A stretch of 64,000 bases of DNA from Methanobrevibacter sp. YE315 (lineage in GTDB: Archaea; Methanobacteriota; Methanobacteria; Methanobacteriales; Methanobacteriaceae), in NCBI RefSeq assembly GCF_001548675.1, contig NZ_CP010834.1:1771501-1835500 (forward strand), given 5' to 3'. Position 1 is the first letter of the stretch. Each line of letters starts with the position of its first letter. The translations under genes were made by a program, and so were the position numbers. The notes beneath the pieces are model-generated. The model saw only the letters and a list, made by a program, of their open reading frames with translations. It was not told the origin of the DNA and did no database searches. Of the stretch, positions 8,188 through 17,097 are shown one piece after another.

Positions 8188-10203
8188 ATGAGTGAAGGAA
8201 GTTCAGCTATACAAATCAAAAAAGCCATTGGTAATGTTTATAAACCAGATTATGAGTTTACATACTTTAAAAACATAATCAGTGCTTTCTATTTGCAGGG
8301 TACAGACCCCGATGTGGTTGAAAAGATTCTTAGAGAATTATACAACCACCTTCCTTCTCATGAGAAAACATTGGATGAAATCATTAAACTCTTCGAGGAC
8401 ATTTATCTTGGTGAAGAAAATCCAAACAGTGGAATTAAAGGCATTGAGAGATTCATATCAGATAACTATGACAAAAAGACCAGCATATTGGTAGGACGTG
8501 AATTGAACAGGGCAATCATACCATATGATACCAATAAGATTTACAAACTCCAAACTGGCTCCAACAAATATATCGTTATGGACTACAGAAAGAATGAAGT
8601 CACTACACAGACTATAGAATGGAAAAAAGGAAATGAAGTGGCTGATTATACAAGGGTATTGCTTTGTTATCCGTTGCAGATTATCATACATGACAATCCT
8701 ATAAGTGAAGCTGGAAGAACATTCAGCATTGAATGGAGAACAATAGAAGGAGGGCATTTCCACACTAAAGACATGAACATTGTTGAAATGGAACAATACT
8801 TAGTGGAACATGGTTATGTTCTCTCACGTTACCAATTCAAGGAAGTACTTCCAGGAATAATTCAAATAGCTATTGAAAACGATTTGGCAATAATCAAAAA
8901 CGAAATAGAAACACCAGGTTTCTACTATAACAACGAAACCAAAAGCCTGACAATAGTTGAATTTGAATTGAATGACACTGACATTAACAAAATGAATATG
9001 GCATTGGATTTGATTGAAGATTTAAGAAATTATTTCATAGGTCAAGAAGGAAAGCTAGCAACAACTTTAAAGCATGCAATGATAGTTCCTTTCGGATTTG
9101 CCAAAAAACAGATGGGGTTACCATTAGAGAACCTGATTCCTTATATGTTTCATTTTGGAAAGGGCGGAAGTGGTAAAACAACTCTTGCCCGTATTGGGAC
9201 TTACTTTTATGGTGAACCGGATAGTGAAACCGATATTGGAGGATCTGAATTCGATACCGTTCCAAGAATTGGTGCTCAAATATCCAAATCCACTTTTGGA
9301 AAGATCATCAACGAACCTGTTGGTGTGTTCAATTGCAAAAGCTGCACAGAAACATTGAAAACATGTGTGGAAAGGACAAATGCAAGACGCAGATATGAAG
9401 GAAGGAACTTAGCTATTATCCTTGCCTTATCTACCTTGTCATTCACATCCAATAGCCCACTTCCAAATGTTGAAGGGTTAACAAGAAGATTTGTTCAACT
9501 AATGTATACTCACAGTGAGAAAAAAACAGATGATGAAAAAAAGGAATTCATGGCACATTTCCAAATGGACTCTCCTAAAGATTGTCTGTTTCATCATTTG
9601 AAGTATCTTGCGGACTTTGTAGTGAATGAAATAAATGAGGATATAGAATTGTTGAGACTACCGTGGCAAGAACTAAGCAATAAATTAATCTTAAGAGCAT
9701 ACACAACCTGTGGCCGTGAATGTCCGGACTGGCTATTGACATTCACAGAATCAGTAACTCCTGAAGGATTGGATGAAGAAGAAATTGAATATCTAAGAAT
9801 GTTTTTCATTGAAGAGATTAACAAACACAACAAAAGCATTAAAGTATATTCAGCAGAAGACGGATATCCGATAAAATATCATGACTACTTCACTGATTCC
9901 GTTAAAGACTCAAATGACTTTTACGAACGTGTTTTTAACATTATCAATGAGCGTCTAATACCTTATATGGTGTTACATCATGGACGGGACGGCCTTGACT
10001 ATGTCTGCTTTACAAGCGGTCTTAGAAAGGCATTGGAAAATGCCAATGAAGTGTGCTATAACATAAAGAGTATTGCTGAATTGCTGGGTTGGGAATATAA
10101 AACTGTCAGAATACCCGAATCCACAAAGGTGATGGTTGTTAGGTTTGATAAGTTTTTAAATTTCCTATATCCTAATTTAAGTGAAAAGGAGGTCAATCAA
10201 TAA
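8188..10203 (+). CDS. AAA+ replicative helicase / primase-helicase-like protein
   Basis: A 671-residue protein with a Walker A GKGGSGKT near residue 324 in an AAA+/SF3-like core. Further features are an acidic Walker-B-like stretch, an Asn sensor in FTSNSPLPN and a likely arginine finger in LTRRF about 110 residues later. The N-terminal 300 residues have no clear zinc-binding primase motif, so priming activity is unproven. The C-terminal 200 residues may be a winged-helix DNA-binding region. This would be the element's replicative helicase, loaded at the iteron region that begins right after its stop codon. Ribosome binding site TAGGTAAT. Confidence 0.75.
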   Translation: MSEGSSAIQIKKAIGNVYKPDYEFTYFKNIISAFYLQGTDPDVVEKILRELYNHLPSHEKTLDEIIKLFEDIYLGEENPNSGIKGIERFISDNYDKKTSILVGRELNRAIIPYDTNKIYKLQTGSNKYIVMDYRKNEVTTQTIEWKKGNEVADYTRVLLCYPLQIIIHDNPISEAGRTFSIEWRTIEGGHFHTKDMNIVEMEQYLVEHGYVLSRYQFKEVLPGIIQIAIENDLAIIKNEIETPGFYYNNETKSLTIVEFELNDTDINKMNMALDLIEDLRNYFIGQEGKLATTLKHAMIVPFGFAKKQMGLPLENLIPYMFHFGKGGSGKTTLARIGTYFYGEPDSETDIGGSEFDTVPRIGAQISKSTFGKIINEPVGVFNCKSCTETLKTCVERTNARRRYEGRNLAIILALSTLSFTSNSPLPNVEGLTRRFVQLMYTHSEKKTDDEKKEFMAHFQMDSPKDCLFHHLKYLADFVVNEINEDIELLRLPWQELSNKLILRAYTTCGRECPDWLLTFTESVTPEGLDEEEIEYLRMFFIEEINKHNKSIKVYSAEDGYPIKYHDYFTDSVKDSNDFYERVFNIINERLIPYMVLHHGRDGLDYVCFTSGLRKALENANEVCYNIKSIAELLGWEYKTVRIPESTKVMVVRFDKFLNFLYPNLSEKEVNQ

Positions 10204-10351
10204 AGTAACGTGTGATGTAACTTTTGCAAAAAAATGTAACCTGAGACCCCAAGTTACTTCAGTGAAAAAATTCCAAGGATTTATAGCTCTTTATTTTTAA
10301 ATTAAAGCTATTAAAATTCATTTTATTTTTTTACATTTTGAAGTAACTTGA

Positions 10352-10368
10352 CCCTCTAGGTGAGAGGG
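10352..10368. other. Perfect 6-bp hairpin inside the iteron region
   Basis: CCCTCT-AGGTG-AGAGGG, a GC-rich stem in an otherwise AT-rich gap. Confidence 0.5.
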
Positions 10369-10401
10369 CCTATGGTAGTGAAAAGTAGTTGGGATTGTTA
10401 A

Positions 10402-10456
10402 GTTACAAGGTTACAAAGTTACTATATTTTGATAAGTTACTAGGTTACTAAGTTAC
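10402..10456. repeat. Two triads of GTTAC iterons with 8-bp period
   Basis: GTTAC begins at 10402, 10410 and 10418, then at 10436, 10444 and 10452. Within each triad the period is exactly 8 bases, and the triads start 34 bases apart. The full unit is close to AAGTTAC(A/T). Confidence 0.8.
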
Positions 10457-10466
10457 TTTAGAATAA

Positions 10467-10479
10467 CGAGCTGATAAAA
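10467..10479 (+). promoter_or_regulatory. Start-codon motif copy 5
   Basis: CGAGCTGATAAAA directly precedes the ATG at 10480; the most divergent copy. Confidence 0.4.
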
Positions 10480-10890
10480 ATGTTTAGATGTGATTGTTAT
10501 CCAAATCATGAAATCTGCAAAAACAAAAACACATGCGAGTTCTGGATACCATTAAATCAAAAACTCAAACAATTAAATCAACAGATATCTTATGAGTTGA
10601 ATACATTAGAAAGTCTAAATCAAAGAAAAAGAGACTACTTCAAGATACTGTCTGAAATACAACAGGAAAGATATACTGAAATAATAGCTATTGACAGAAG
10701 ATTAAAAAGAGTGCCAAAAAAGAATGCAAGAGGTGAACCTATATTAAATCCTGAAGATGTGCAGGTTGGATTGGATTTTAATGTAATATCTAAAGAGATA
10801 ACTGACACAGAAACAATAATTCATGAATTAAAAATTAGAGAAAACAATATATTAAAAATATTAAAGAAACGAGCAAAAAAATACGAATAG
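10480..10890 (+). CDS. Cys-cluster plus coiled-coil protein
   Basis: A 136-residue protein. Residues 4-20 hold five Cys (CDCYP, EICKNKNTC), probably a small metal site. From residue 27 on it is a long charged coiled coil split by a short basic turn near residue 75. No family recognised. It is the last plus-strand gene of the early module and faces the terminase operon. Confidence 0.6.
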   Translation: MFRCDCYPNHEICKNKNTCEFWIPLNQKLKQLNQQISYELNTLESLNQRKRDYFKILSEIQQERYTEIIAIDRRLKRVPKKNARGEPILNPEDVQVGLDFNVISKEITDTETIIHELKIRENNILKILKKRAKKYE

Positions 10891-10891
10891 T

Positions 10892-10972
10892 TATGTGGAG
10901 TACCATTTATCCACATTAACTTTCATATCCTCCTGCGAATGCCACTACACAATCATCATGAATAGCTTCATT
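10892..10972 (-). pseudogene. Duplicated, frameshifted 3' end of the terminase large subunit gene
   Basis: These 81 bases match 11879-11988, the end of the terminase gene, with about nine mismatches and a 29-base deletion. The minus-strand frame reads NEAIHDDCVVAF and then shifts at the deletion; the shifted frame ends VNVDKWYST as in the intact gene. The copy lies beyond the gene at 11024-11821, so that gene is bracketed by two terminase tails. Confidence 0.8.
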
Positions 10973-11023
10973 GAATATGTATTCATAGAAATACAGAATT
11001 AGATTATAATCCCAATAGACTAA

Positions 11024-11821
11024 TCAGAACCAAAAAGTATGTCCACATTGAGAACATTTTATAGCAACCATGTTTTTAGTCCCTTTACTTATTTCATTTC
11101 CACAATTAGGACATTCTCCAACAATTTCATTGGCTACAGTAGAATTTTCTTCAATGCATAATCCTTTAAGACGTTGTGCATATTCAATTACTGCATCTAA
11201 AATAATATTTTTTTCTTCATTATCAAAGGATTTATCCTGTACTAACCAAAATATGGGAATTGTAAGTTCTTGAATTTTTAGGTTAAAAGGATTGTTTCTA
11301 GGATCGTATTTACTTAAATCTATATTAGGAGCATAATCTGTTTCCCCATTATCATACCCTCGTAATTCATAATATATTTTTGCTTTAATTATATCTTCAT
11401 CTTTTGCATCTTTAAAATCGTGGAATGTTGTATCACCAGGTCCATGACCAGATGGGGGAGGTGATATTGTAAAATAACCATATTCTATATTTAAATCCTT
11501 ATCAAGATAAATTCCATATCCTGCAACACTGAATTTATATTTATCGTAGTATTCATCAGCAAATTCAGAAGTCTCAAGAACATCATCTTCACCAAATATA
11601 AAAGATGGTTCGTCCTCATAATAGTCATCATATCCAAAATCACCCATTGCTAAAAATATTTTATCATGTTCTTCTAATGCTTCTTTAAGAGAATTTAAAT
11701 CATTATTTACTGATTCTGTAGGTTCATCATTATCAAATACCGTAGAAGTAGATAATAAAGTTTCATCAATATCGCCAATGATTTCATCTAAGTATTCCAT
11801 TAGATTTATTGATTTTTGCAT
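11024..11821 (-). CDS. Cargo protein of the GYGIYLDKDLN family with C-terminal zinc ribbon
   Basis: A 265-residue acidic protein with TAGGTGATGAT before its ATG. Residues 80-140 contain DEYYDKY, GYGIYLDKDLNIEYGY and HDFKDAKDEDIIK, shared nearly word for word with the 487-residue gene at 19732 and more loosely with that at 29505. The C-terminus is a Cys4 zinc ribbon (CPNCG and CSQCG). No known domain otherwise. It sits between the terminase and a duplicated terminase tail, so it was probably inserted by recombination. Role unknown; the company of restriction genes elsewhere suggests host or virus competition. Confidence 0.6.
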   Translation of the reverse strand: MQKSINLMEYLDEIIGDIDETLLSTSTVFDNDEPTESVNNDLNSLKEALEEHDKIFLAMGDFGYDDYYEDEPSFIFGEDDVLETSEFADEYYDKYKFSVAGYGIYLDKDLNIEYGYFTISPPPSGHGPGDTTFHDFKDAKDEDIIKAKIYYELRGYDNGETDYAPNIDLSKYDPRNNPFNLKIQELTIPIFWLVQDKSFDNEEKNIILDAVIEYAQRLKGLCIEENSTVANEIVGECPNCGNEISKGTKNMVAIKCSQCGHTFWF

Positions 11822-11877
11822 ATCATCACCTAAATATTTATATTGTGTTTATTTCATAAATTCTTTGGGTTTGAATG

Positions 11878-13287
11878 TCATGTGGAATACCACCTATCAA
11901 CATTAACTCTTTGAGTTTGAACTTCAGAAACTATTTTTTCATATCCTCCTGTAAACGCTACCACACAATCATCATGAATAGCTTCATTAGGATAAGCTGT
12001 AATTTTTTCTAAAAATTCCATCGCCCACTTTTTCGTAAACCCTGTCCTATCCTTTCCAACCAGGAAAATTCCATTCTTTTGAATATCGGCCGAAACTCTT
12101 CTTGCCCTATCAATTTTATTTTCTCTTGAGTTACCAGCACCTGTAGTGAACCCTCTTCGGTTTAACTCATCAATTATCAGTAATCCAAAGTTTTTACCCG
12201 TACTTCCATCGAGTTCAATATATTGCACATCTGACTTGTCACGTGCTGCAGTATTGAGAATTTCATTGATCAAATTTCGTGACTCAAGCTGAAATTCATA
12301 TGAATCTAAGATGTAAATATTTCCAGATAGATCTTTAGCTAGCAATACTCCCGCAGTATAATCTGGGTCACTTCCTCTCAGTTTATCATCATTCAGCACT
12401 TCAGTTGCAGCAAGATCCCAATACCTAATAATTCTTATGATTGGTATTTTCATGTATTCATCATGAGAGATTATGTGGAAGTCTGATTCATCAAATAGCT
12501 GACCTTTAACTGAAGCATACCAGTTACCGTTCATTAACTGTTCTCTTGTGACTCTATCCAATCCCATTAAGTATTCTTCATAGTCTTTTCTATCCAAATA
12601 GATATTATCCAAATAGCTGGAACTGATGAATCTTATTTGTGATTTGTCCTGAATGTCAGTGTCTATTTTTTCTATGAATCTTTCACGTACCCATTTGTTT
12701 CCACGCTTACCAGGATTACTAGAGCACATTAACTGTGTAGGAAGTTTATTGTCCTTAGTTTTCCTTACCCTTGACCTCATATAGATATATTTGAATCTTT
12801 CAAGTTGTGTTAGCTCATCAATTCCAATGAATTGATATTCTGAACCTTGATATGTATCCAAGTCATTAATGTTACGTAAATATCCAAATGTTAATGAATT
12901 ACCGTTTGGAAATGTCCATGAATGTTCTGTTCCATCCCACTTTGGCCTAATAGCTGGGTCTCTTTGAATCTCTTTTCTGTTAAGCCATTGACTAGCTTTG
13001 TGAATTAAAGCTCCTTTACGCTTCAAGTCAGATAATGTACGTCTCAAGATTAACGCATGGTATTCATTGGCATCATCCTGAACATAGAACAATGCTCTCA
13101 TTAACAGACTTGTTGATTTGGAACCTCCTGCAGCACCCCCAATCAAGACTTCTTTTTCTGTGGCCAGTATCATCTCAGCCTGCTTTGGAAATGGATTGAA
13201 TGGTATGTATGGATTTTCATATACGCATTTCTGAAGAATAGCTTTATCTCTAGCATCTAAATAGAATTCATCATTTTCATTGTACAT
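11878..13287 (-). CDS. terL: Terminase large subunit (DNA-packaging ATPase-nuclease)
   Basis: 469 residues from ATG 13287 (a TTG at 13311 and ATG at 13296 are alternatives). Walker A GGAAGGSKST is at 50-59, Walker B FIGIDE at 153-158, and a C-motif-like SSNPG at 189-193. The RNase H-like nuclease has Asp291 in YWDLAATE, Asp360 in IELDGS and Asp439/Asp440 in IHDDC. It cuts and pumps DNA into the prohead. It overlaps the small subunit gene by 11 bases. Full length and intact. Confidence 0.92.
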   Translation of the reverse strand: MYNENDEFYLDARDKAILQKCVYENPYIPFNPFPKQAEMILATEKEVLIGGAAGGSKSTSLLMRALFYVQDDANEYHALILRRTLSDLKRKGALIHKASQWLNRKEIQRDPAIRPKWDGTEHSWTFPNGNSLTFGYLRNINDLDTYQGSEYQFIGIDELTQLERFKYIYMRSRVRKTKDNKLPTQLMCSSNPGKRGNKWVRERFIEKIDTDIQDKSQIRFISSSYLDNIYLDRKDYEEYLMGLDRVTREQLMNGNWYASVKGQLFDESDFHIISHDEYMKIPIIRIIRYWDLAATEVLNDDKLRGSDPDYTAGVLLAKDLSGNIYILDSYEFQLESRNLINEILNTAARDKSDVQYIELDGSTGKNFGLLIIDELNRRGFTTGAGNSRENKIDRARRVSADIQKNGIFLVGKDRTGFTKKWAMEFLEKITAYPNEAIHDDCVVAFTGGYEKIVSEVQTQRVNVDRWYST

Positions 13288-14089
13288 TGTTATCATCAAT
13301 TTGTTTAGCAAGGATTTCTATTTCATTCATGATGTCCTTCTGTGAGATTTCAATTTTTTTATCCTCTAACTCTAACACACGGTTTTTGAATAGTCTGTCC
13401 ATTTCATCTTTGAATAATCTGTTTTTAGCTTCAAATGCTTTGACTGACAATTCCAGATATCTGATTTTTAATTCTGTAAGATCAATTAAGTATCTGGCCA
13501 AACTTTTTTCATTGGCATTATGTCTTACTTCCTGATCCAGTTTTGCAAAGTCAATTTCAATACCTACAGCATTTTTGGTAATCTTGTCAAGATTGTCAAG
13601 TCCTGTTTTGATGTCAGTGACTTGTTGCTGAAGTATTGTATCAATAGCTAAATCAATATTGTCCTGATGAACGTTATTGTCAGTAATTTGTCTTTGAGTA
13701 ATAGCTCTGTCCGTTAATGCTTCCTTGTTTTTTGCTCTTGGGTCTTTTTCATTATCTGTTAGATGATATTTCTTTTTGAATCTGGAGAATGTTGCCCTAC
13801 TTACTTCAAAGTTGTGTTCATCGTCCAACCACCTTCTGACGCTTTCATCAGTAGCCCCTTGAGTTTTCATTACTTGGATTTCATCCAGAAGTGTTTCCAG
13901 GAAATCCACTTTAGTTAGTTTTAATCCTGCTTTGAATCTTCTAAAGGTAGTTTCCGGAACTTCAAAATCATATTTTGTTTTTAACATTTCTATGATTTCC
14001 TTGTTGCTCATTGCCTTCTTGCAGCAGTTTATTATTTCCCGTTCGTGCTGTTCTAAAAAGAAAATGACATCTGAATTTCCTCTCCCCAT
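13277..14089 (-). CDS. terS: Terminase small subunit-like DNA-binding protein
   Basis: A 270-residue protein. The first 120 residues hold two or three similar helix-turn-helix units (FEVPETTFRRFK and FEVSRATFSRFK), followed by a long coiled coil that would drive ring assembly. Position, overlapping the large subunit start, fits the recognition subunit. It is longer than most small terminases (about 150-200 residues) because of the repeated N-terminal HTH. The start has only a weak binding site. Confidence 0.72.
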   Translation of the reverse strand: MGRGNSDVIFFLEQHEREIINCCKKAMSNKEIIEMLKTKYDFEVPETTFRRFKAGLKLTKVDFLETLLDEIQVMKTQGATDESVRRWLDDEHNFEVSRATFSRFKKKYHLTDNEKDPRAKNKEALTDRAITQRQITDNNVHQDNIDLAIDTILQQQVTDIKTGLDNLDKITKNAVGIEIDFAKLDQEVRHNANEKSLARYLIDLTELKIRYLELSVKAFEAKNRLFKDEMDRLFKNRVLELEDKKIEISQKDIMNEIEILAKQIDDNNVQ

Positions 14090-14102
14090 GGTGACGGTTC
14101 TC

Positions 14103-14351
14103 CTATAAATCTTTTAATTCTTTTTCAAGCTCTTGTTTTCTAGCTTCAATTAATCTGTACTCTGTTTGTTTCATAATCTTTTGATAATTAGGATTGTTAT
14201 GTATTAGTGTTATTGTTTCCTGTGCATCACCGATGGCTATTAGCATGGCTCCAAGTTCGTATGCATCTTTGTGTGTAAAACTAGATTCTTCTACTATTTT
14301 TTTGAGTGTTATTTCAACTCTTGCACTGATGTTGGTTTTTTCTGGTAACAT
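14103..14351 (-). CDS. Small hypothetical protein, paralogue of the next gene
   Basis: 82 residues, helical, ending in a charged coiled coil. The core IVEESSFTHKDAYELG-x4-AIG matches IIKESNYTFRDALEVS-x4-EVG in the gene at 14486, so the two arose by duplication. It lies just upstream of the terminase pair and is probably co-transcribed. Upstream sequence is a pure AT tract with TATA-like sites. Confidence 0.6.
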   Translation of the reverse strand: MLPEKTNISARVEITLKKIVEESSFTHKDAYELGAMLIAIGDAQETITLIHNNPNYQKIMKQTEYRLIEARKQELEKELKDL

Positions 14352-14485
14352 AATAAATAATATATTATGTATTATATATAAAATTTTATTATAAAAAAAA
14401 TATAAAAGTAATAATAAATATTACTTTTGCTTATGAAAAATAGTTTTCTTTTAAGAGTTATATACGTGAGATTTATTTTTTGAAG

Positions 14486-14683
14486 TTATTCATCATCGCC
14501 CATTTCATCAAGTTCCTTTTGCAAGTCATGGATTTGCATTTCTTTGTAGAATCTTTCGAACTTGCCTACTTCAATAAGATAAGATGAAACTTCAAGAGCA
14601 TCTCTAAAGGTATAATTGGACTCTTTGATAATTTGCTTTTTATCTTCATCCATGTAGGATGATGTATTATTTATATTGGCCAT
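14486..14683 (-). CDS. Small hypothetical protein, paralogue of the gene at 14103
   Basis: 65 residues, helical and acidic at the C-terminus (LQKELDEMGDDE). It shares its central 25 residues with the neighbouring 82-residue protein. It is the first gene downstream of regulatory repeat copy A and of an ATAGCTACTTT motif at 14832, so it may head the packaging operon. Confidence 0.55.
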   Translation of the reverse strand: MANINNTSSYMDEDKKQIIKESNYTFRDALEVSSYLIEVGKFERFYKEMQIHDLQKELDEMGDDE

Positions 14684-14866
14684 AGCTATTACAACCTGTA
14701 TATAATAATTAATATAATATTTTATTATTTCAATTATATAAAATTATCACTATTAAATTCATAGAAAAATTATTAATTTTTCATTACCATAACCACCCAT
14801 AGAATAATGAATACTGTAGTCCATAAAATTAATAGCTACTTTTTTCTTTTAATTAAATGTGATGCT

Positions 14867-14926
14867 ATTAACATTAACGAACGCCATATTGGAAATTAAA
14901 TCTGATTTTAGACTGCGATATATATG
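14867..14926 (-). repeat. Three-copy regulatory repeat, copy A
   Basis: ATTAACATTAACG at 14867-14879 and GATATATATG at 14917-14926 (plus-strand reading), 50 bases apart, flanked by further similarity (CTGATTTTA before GATATATATG). On the minus strand CATATATATC could be a TATA box firing toward 14683, with CGTTAATGTTAAT just downstream as an operator or leader element. It lies in the gap 14684-15066, which otherwise holds no gene. Confidence 0.65.
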
Positions 14927-15066
14927 CGAGAGTTTAAAAAAGTAAATTTCGAATAGTTAAATGTTAATATTAGATAGATTGTTTTATTAACAAATTATAT
15001 ATCATTGCCAAGTCATAATTAATAGATAAGTGTATAAAATTATAAAGACAATTTCAGGAGTATTCT

Positions 15067-15603
15067 ATGTCAAAATTAAATAAACTCGCAAAAGCATTAA
15101 TTAAAGCTAGTGCAGGCAGTAAAAAACCAAATAATAACATTAATAACTCAAATATCCATCATAATCAATTTAGTTCTAAAAACTATATTGAAAGAGGAGG
15201 AATTTCATTAAATTATCCTGAGGGTTATTTAATTGCAAATATACCTCCTAATGCTCCTGATTGTGTTGTTGCACTTGCTAAAGATGATGGTTTATGTGAC
15301 ATAATGATTGAAGTTACACATTACAGTAGAATTAATTATCAAAAAGATATTTTTGAAAGAACATATGCAGAGTATATTAGAGGATTAGGTTTTTACGCTG
15401 TGAAATATATTGATGGTTTTGGACCAAAAAAAGTGTGTCTACAGGCATTAAATAATTCGCCGATGGGGATAATTAAATCAACAATATATTTTGATTTTAA
15501 TTTAAAAAAAGATATTCGAATAACTTTAAATACATTAAAACAAGTAGATTATGATTGTATTAATGATTTAAAAGTTATTGCGAATAGTATTCAATGTTAT
15601 TAA
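15067..15603 (+). CDS. Hypothetical cargo protein
   Basis: 178 residues with CAGGAG before the ATG. An Asn/Ser-rich basic N-terminus (1-40) leads to a soluble alpha/beta domain beginning ISLNYPEGYLI and containing CDIMIEVTHYS and IRITLNTLKQVDYDC. The layout resembles small PsbP/DUF1795-like lipocalin-type domains, but I cannot confirm this. It stands on the plus strand against the structural operon, like other cargo here. Confidence 0.5.
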   Translation: MSKLNKLAKALIKASAGSKKPNNNINNSNIHHNQFSSKNYIERGGISLNYPEGYLIANIPPNAPDCVVALAKDDGLCDIMIEVTHYSRINYQKDIFERTYAEYIRGLGFYAVKYIDGFGPKKVCLQALNNSPMGIIKSTIYFDFNLKKDIRITLNTLKQVDYDCINDLKVIANSIQCY

Positions 15604-15609
15604 TTAATT

Positions 15610-16824
15610 TTACATTTGTGTTAGTTGAATATATAATTCTGGATCAATAGACCTTGCTATATTCCTACATTGTTCCGCTTGAACATGGTCACCTATAAGG
15701 TCATAGTTCTTACCCATCCAATACCATGCGAACATATTATTCTCATCAATAGATAAAACTTGCTCAAAAGTCATTATTGCCATTTGACAATTACCCATTC
15801 TTCCATAGATAAATGCTTTATCATTTAATAGTTCTATATCATATGGATTTATACTGCTTGCTTTTTCGAAATAAGTTAATGCAGCATTATGATAGTTATC
15901 TTGTTCAACAGAACCATCTTCAGCAGCAAAACATAATTCCATAGAACATTTTCCTTTCATTTTCCAAGCATCAAAATCATTTGGATTTATTGCTAATGCT
16001 TTATCATAGCATTCAATAGCATTTTCATATTCTTCTTTGTCAATATAAACATTTCCTTTAGTTATTAACATGTCTAAAGTATATTCTGGTTTAATTTCCA
16101 TTACCTTATCCAAACATTTTATTGATTCGTCGTAATCCTTTAAAATAAAACACATATAAGATTTTTTTGTCCATAATTCATCATCATTAGGATTTGACTC
16201 TATTCCTTTTTCATAAAAATACAATGCGGTTTCATATTCTTCATCTAATTGATAATCATTAGCTATACGTTTTATTGTTTCAGCATCATTATTCTCTATT
16301 TCAAGCAGTTTACAAAAATGTTCTTTTGATTCTTCTATATTTCCTAAACCTTGATCTCCCCAACCTAATAATTTATATGCTTGTGGATTTTTTGAATCTA
16401 TATTCCTTATTGCCTCACCACATTTTTTAGCTTCATTATAATTTTTTAAAGCCATGAATGAAAGTCCTCTGTTATACCAATAATCAATATTTTCAGGTTC
16501 AAAAACAAATAGTTCATCAGTAGTTTTAATAATCTTTTCATTGTCTTCCATTATCACTGCTGTTGAAAATTTAAACTCCAACATTTCTTTATCATTTGTA
16601 ATTGTTGTATATTTGTCTAAATATTCATATGTCTCTCTATAATTGTTCATGCATGAATATTCCAGAGCAATACTTTTTAACAATTCCGGGTCATCTGGAT
16701 CGATTTCTAAAGCTTTTTTATACTCTTGTATTGCTTTAAAATGATTTCCACTATTAGAACTAGACAATGCTTTTTTAATAAATTTTAGTTTTTTTTCTTC
16801 AGGACTTTTACTAAATAATCCCAT
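15610..16824 (-). CDS. Tetratricopeptide-repeat protein
   Basis: 404 residues made of about eleven TPR units (for example AIQEYKKALEIDPDDPE, AIECYDKALAINPNDF and AIMTFEQVLSIDENN), giving a right-handed superhelix that binds partner proteins. Unlike the TPR proteins at 44726 and 49605 it has no zinc ribbon. GGGTG lies nine bases before the ATG. It follows regulatory repeat copy B, so it may share control with the lysis and packaging genes. Host-like TPR proteins are common in Methanobrevibacter; a recent capture is possible. Confidence 0.8.
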   Translation of the reverse strand: MGLFSKSPEEKKLKFIKKALSSSNSGNHFKAIQEYKKALEIDPDDPELLKSIALEYSCMNNYRETYEYLDKYTTITNDKEMLEFKFSTAVIMEDNEKIIKTTDELFVFEPENIDYWYNRGLSFMALKNYNEAKKCGEAIRNIDSKNPQAYKLLGWGDQGLGNIEESKEHFCKLLEIENNDAETIKRIANDYQLDEEYETALYFYEKGIESNPNDDELWTKKSYMCFILKDYDESIKCLDKVMEIKPEYTLDMLITKGNVYIDKEEYENAIECYDKALAINPNDFDAWKMKGKCSMELCFAAEDGSVEQDNYHNAALTYFEKASSINPYDIELLNDKAFIYGRMGNCQMAIMTFEQVLSIDENNMFAWYWMGKNYDLIGDHVQAEQCRNIARSIDPELYIQLTQM

Positions 16825-16916
16825 AATAACACCCTTGTAATTAGTATTTAAATATTTGATTATAATCTGTATTAAACATATGTGAATTGTTCTTATTTTA
16901 ATTTAATACATTAGAC

Positions 16917-16975
16917 ATTAACATTAACGCCAACGGTTTCATGAATCAATCTTGCTTTACCCTGCGATATATATG
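16917..16975 (-). repeat. Three-copy regulatory repeat, copy B
   Basis: ATTAACATTAACG at 16917-16929 and GATATATATG at 16966-16975, 49 bases apart, upstream of the minus-strand TPR gene. A hairpin GTTAGTT-TTTAAT-AACTAAC follows near 16993. Confidence 0.65.
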
Positions 16976-17097
16976 CAAGGAGTTCAGAAAGTTAGTTTTT
17001 AATAACTAACCCTCGACATCAAAATAAAAATGAATTAACACAGAAATAACATACTATTATACATATTTTAATATTAGTTTAGATATAACAATTATGT

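Larger units (their letters stand above)
10201..10460. other. Candidate replication origin (iterons, hairpin, AT-rich segment)
   Basis: The gap after the helicase gene holds six direct GTTAC iterons, several inverted copies (GTAAC at 10205, 10217, 10236 and 10343, GTTAC at 10253), a perfect hairpin at 10352 and an AT-only stretch (about 10275-10340) suited to unwinding. Position beside the replicative helicase supports an origin. Repressor operators are the main alternative. Confidence 0.55.
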
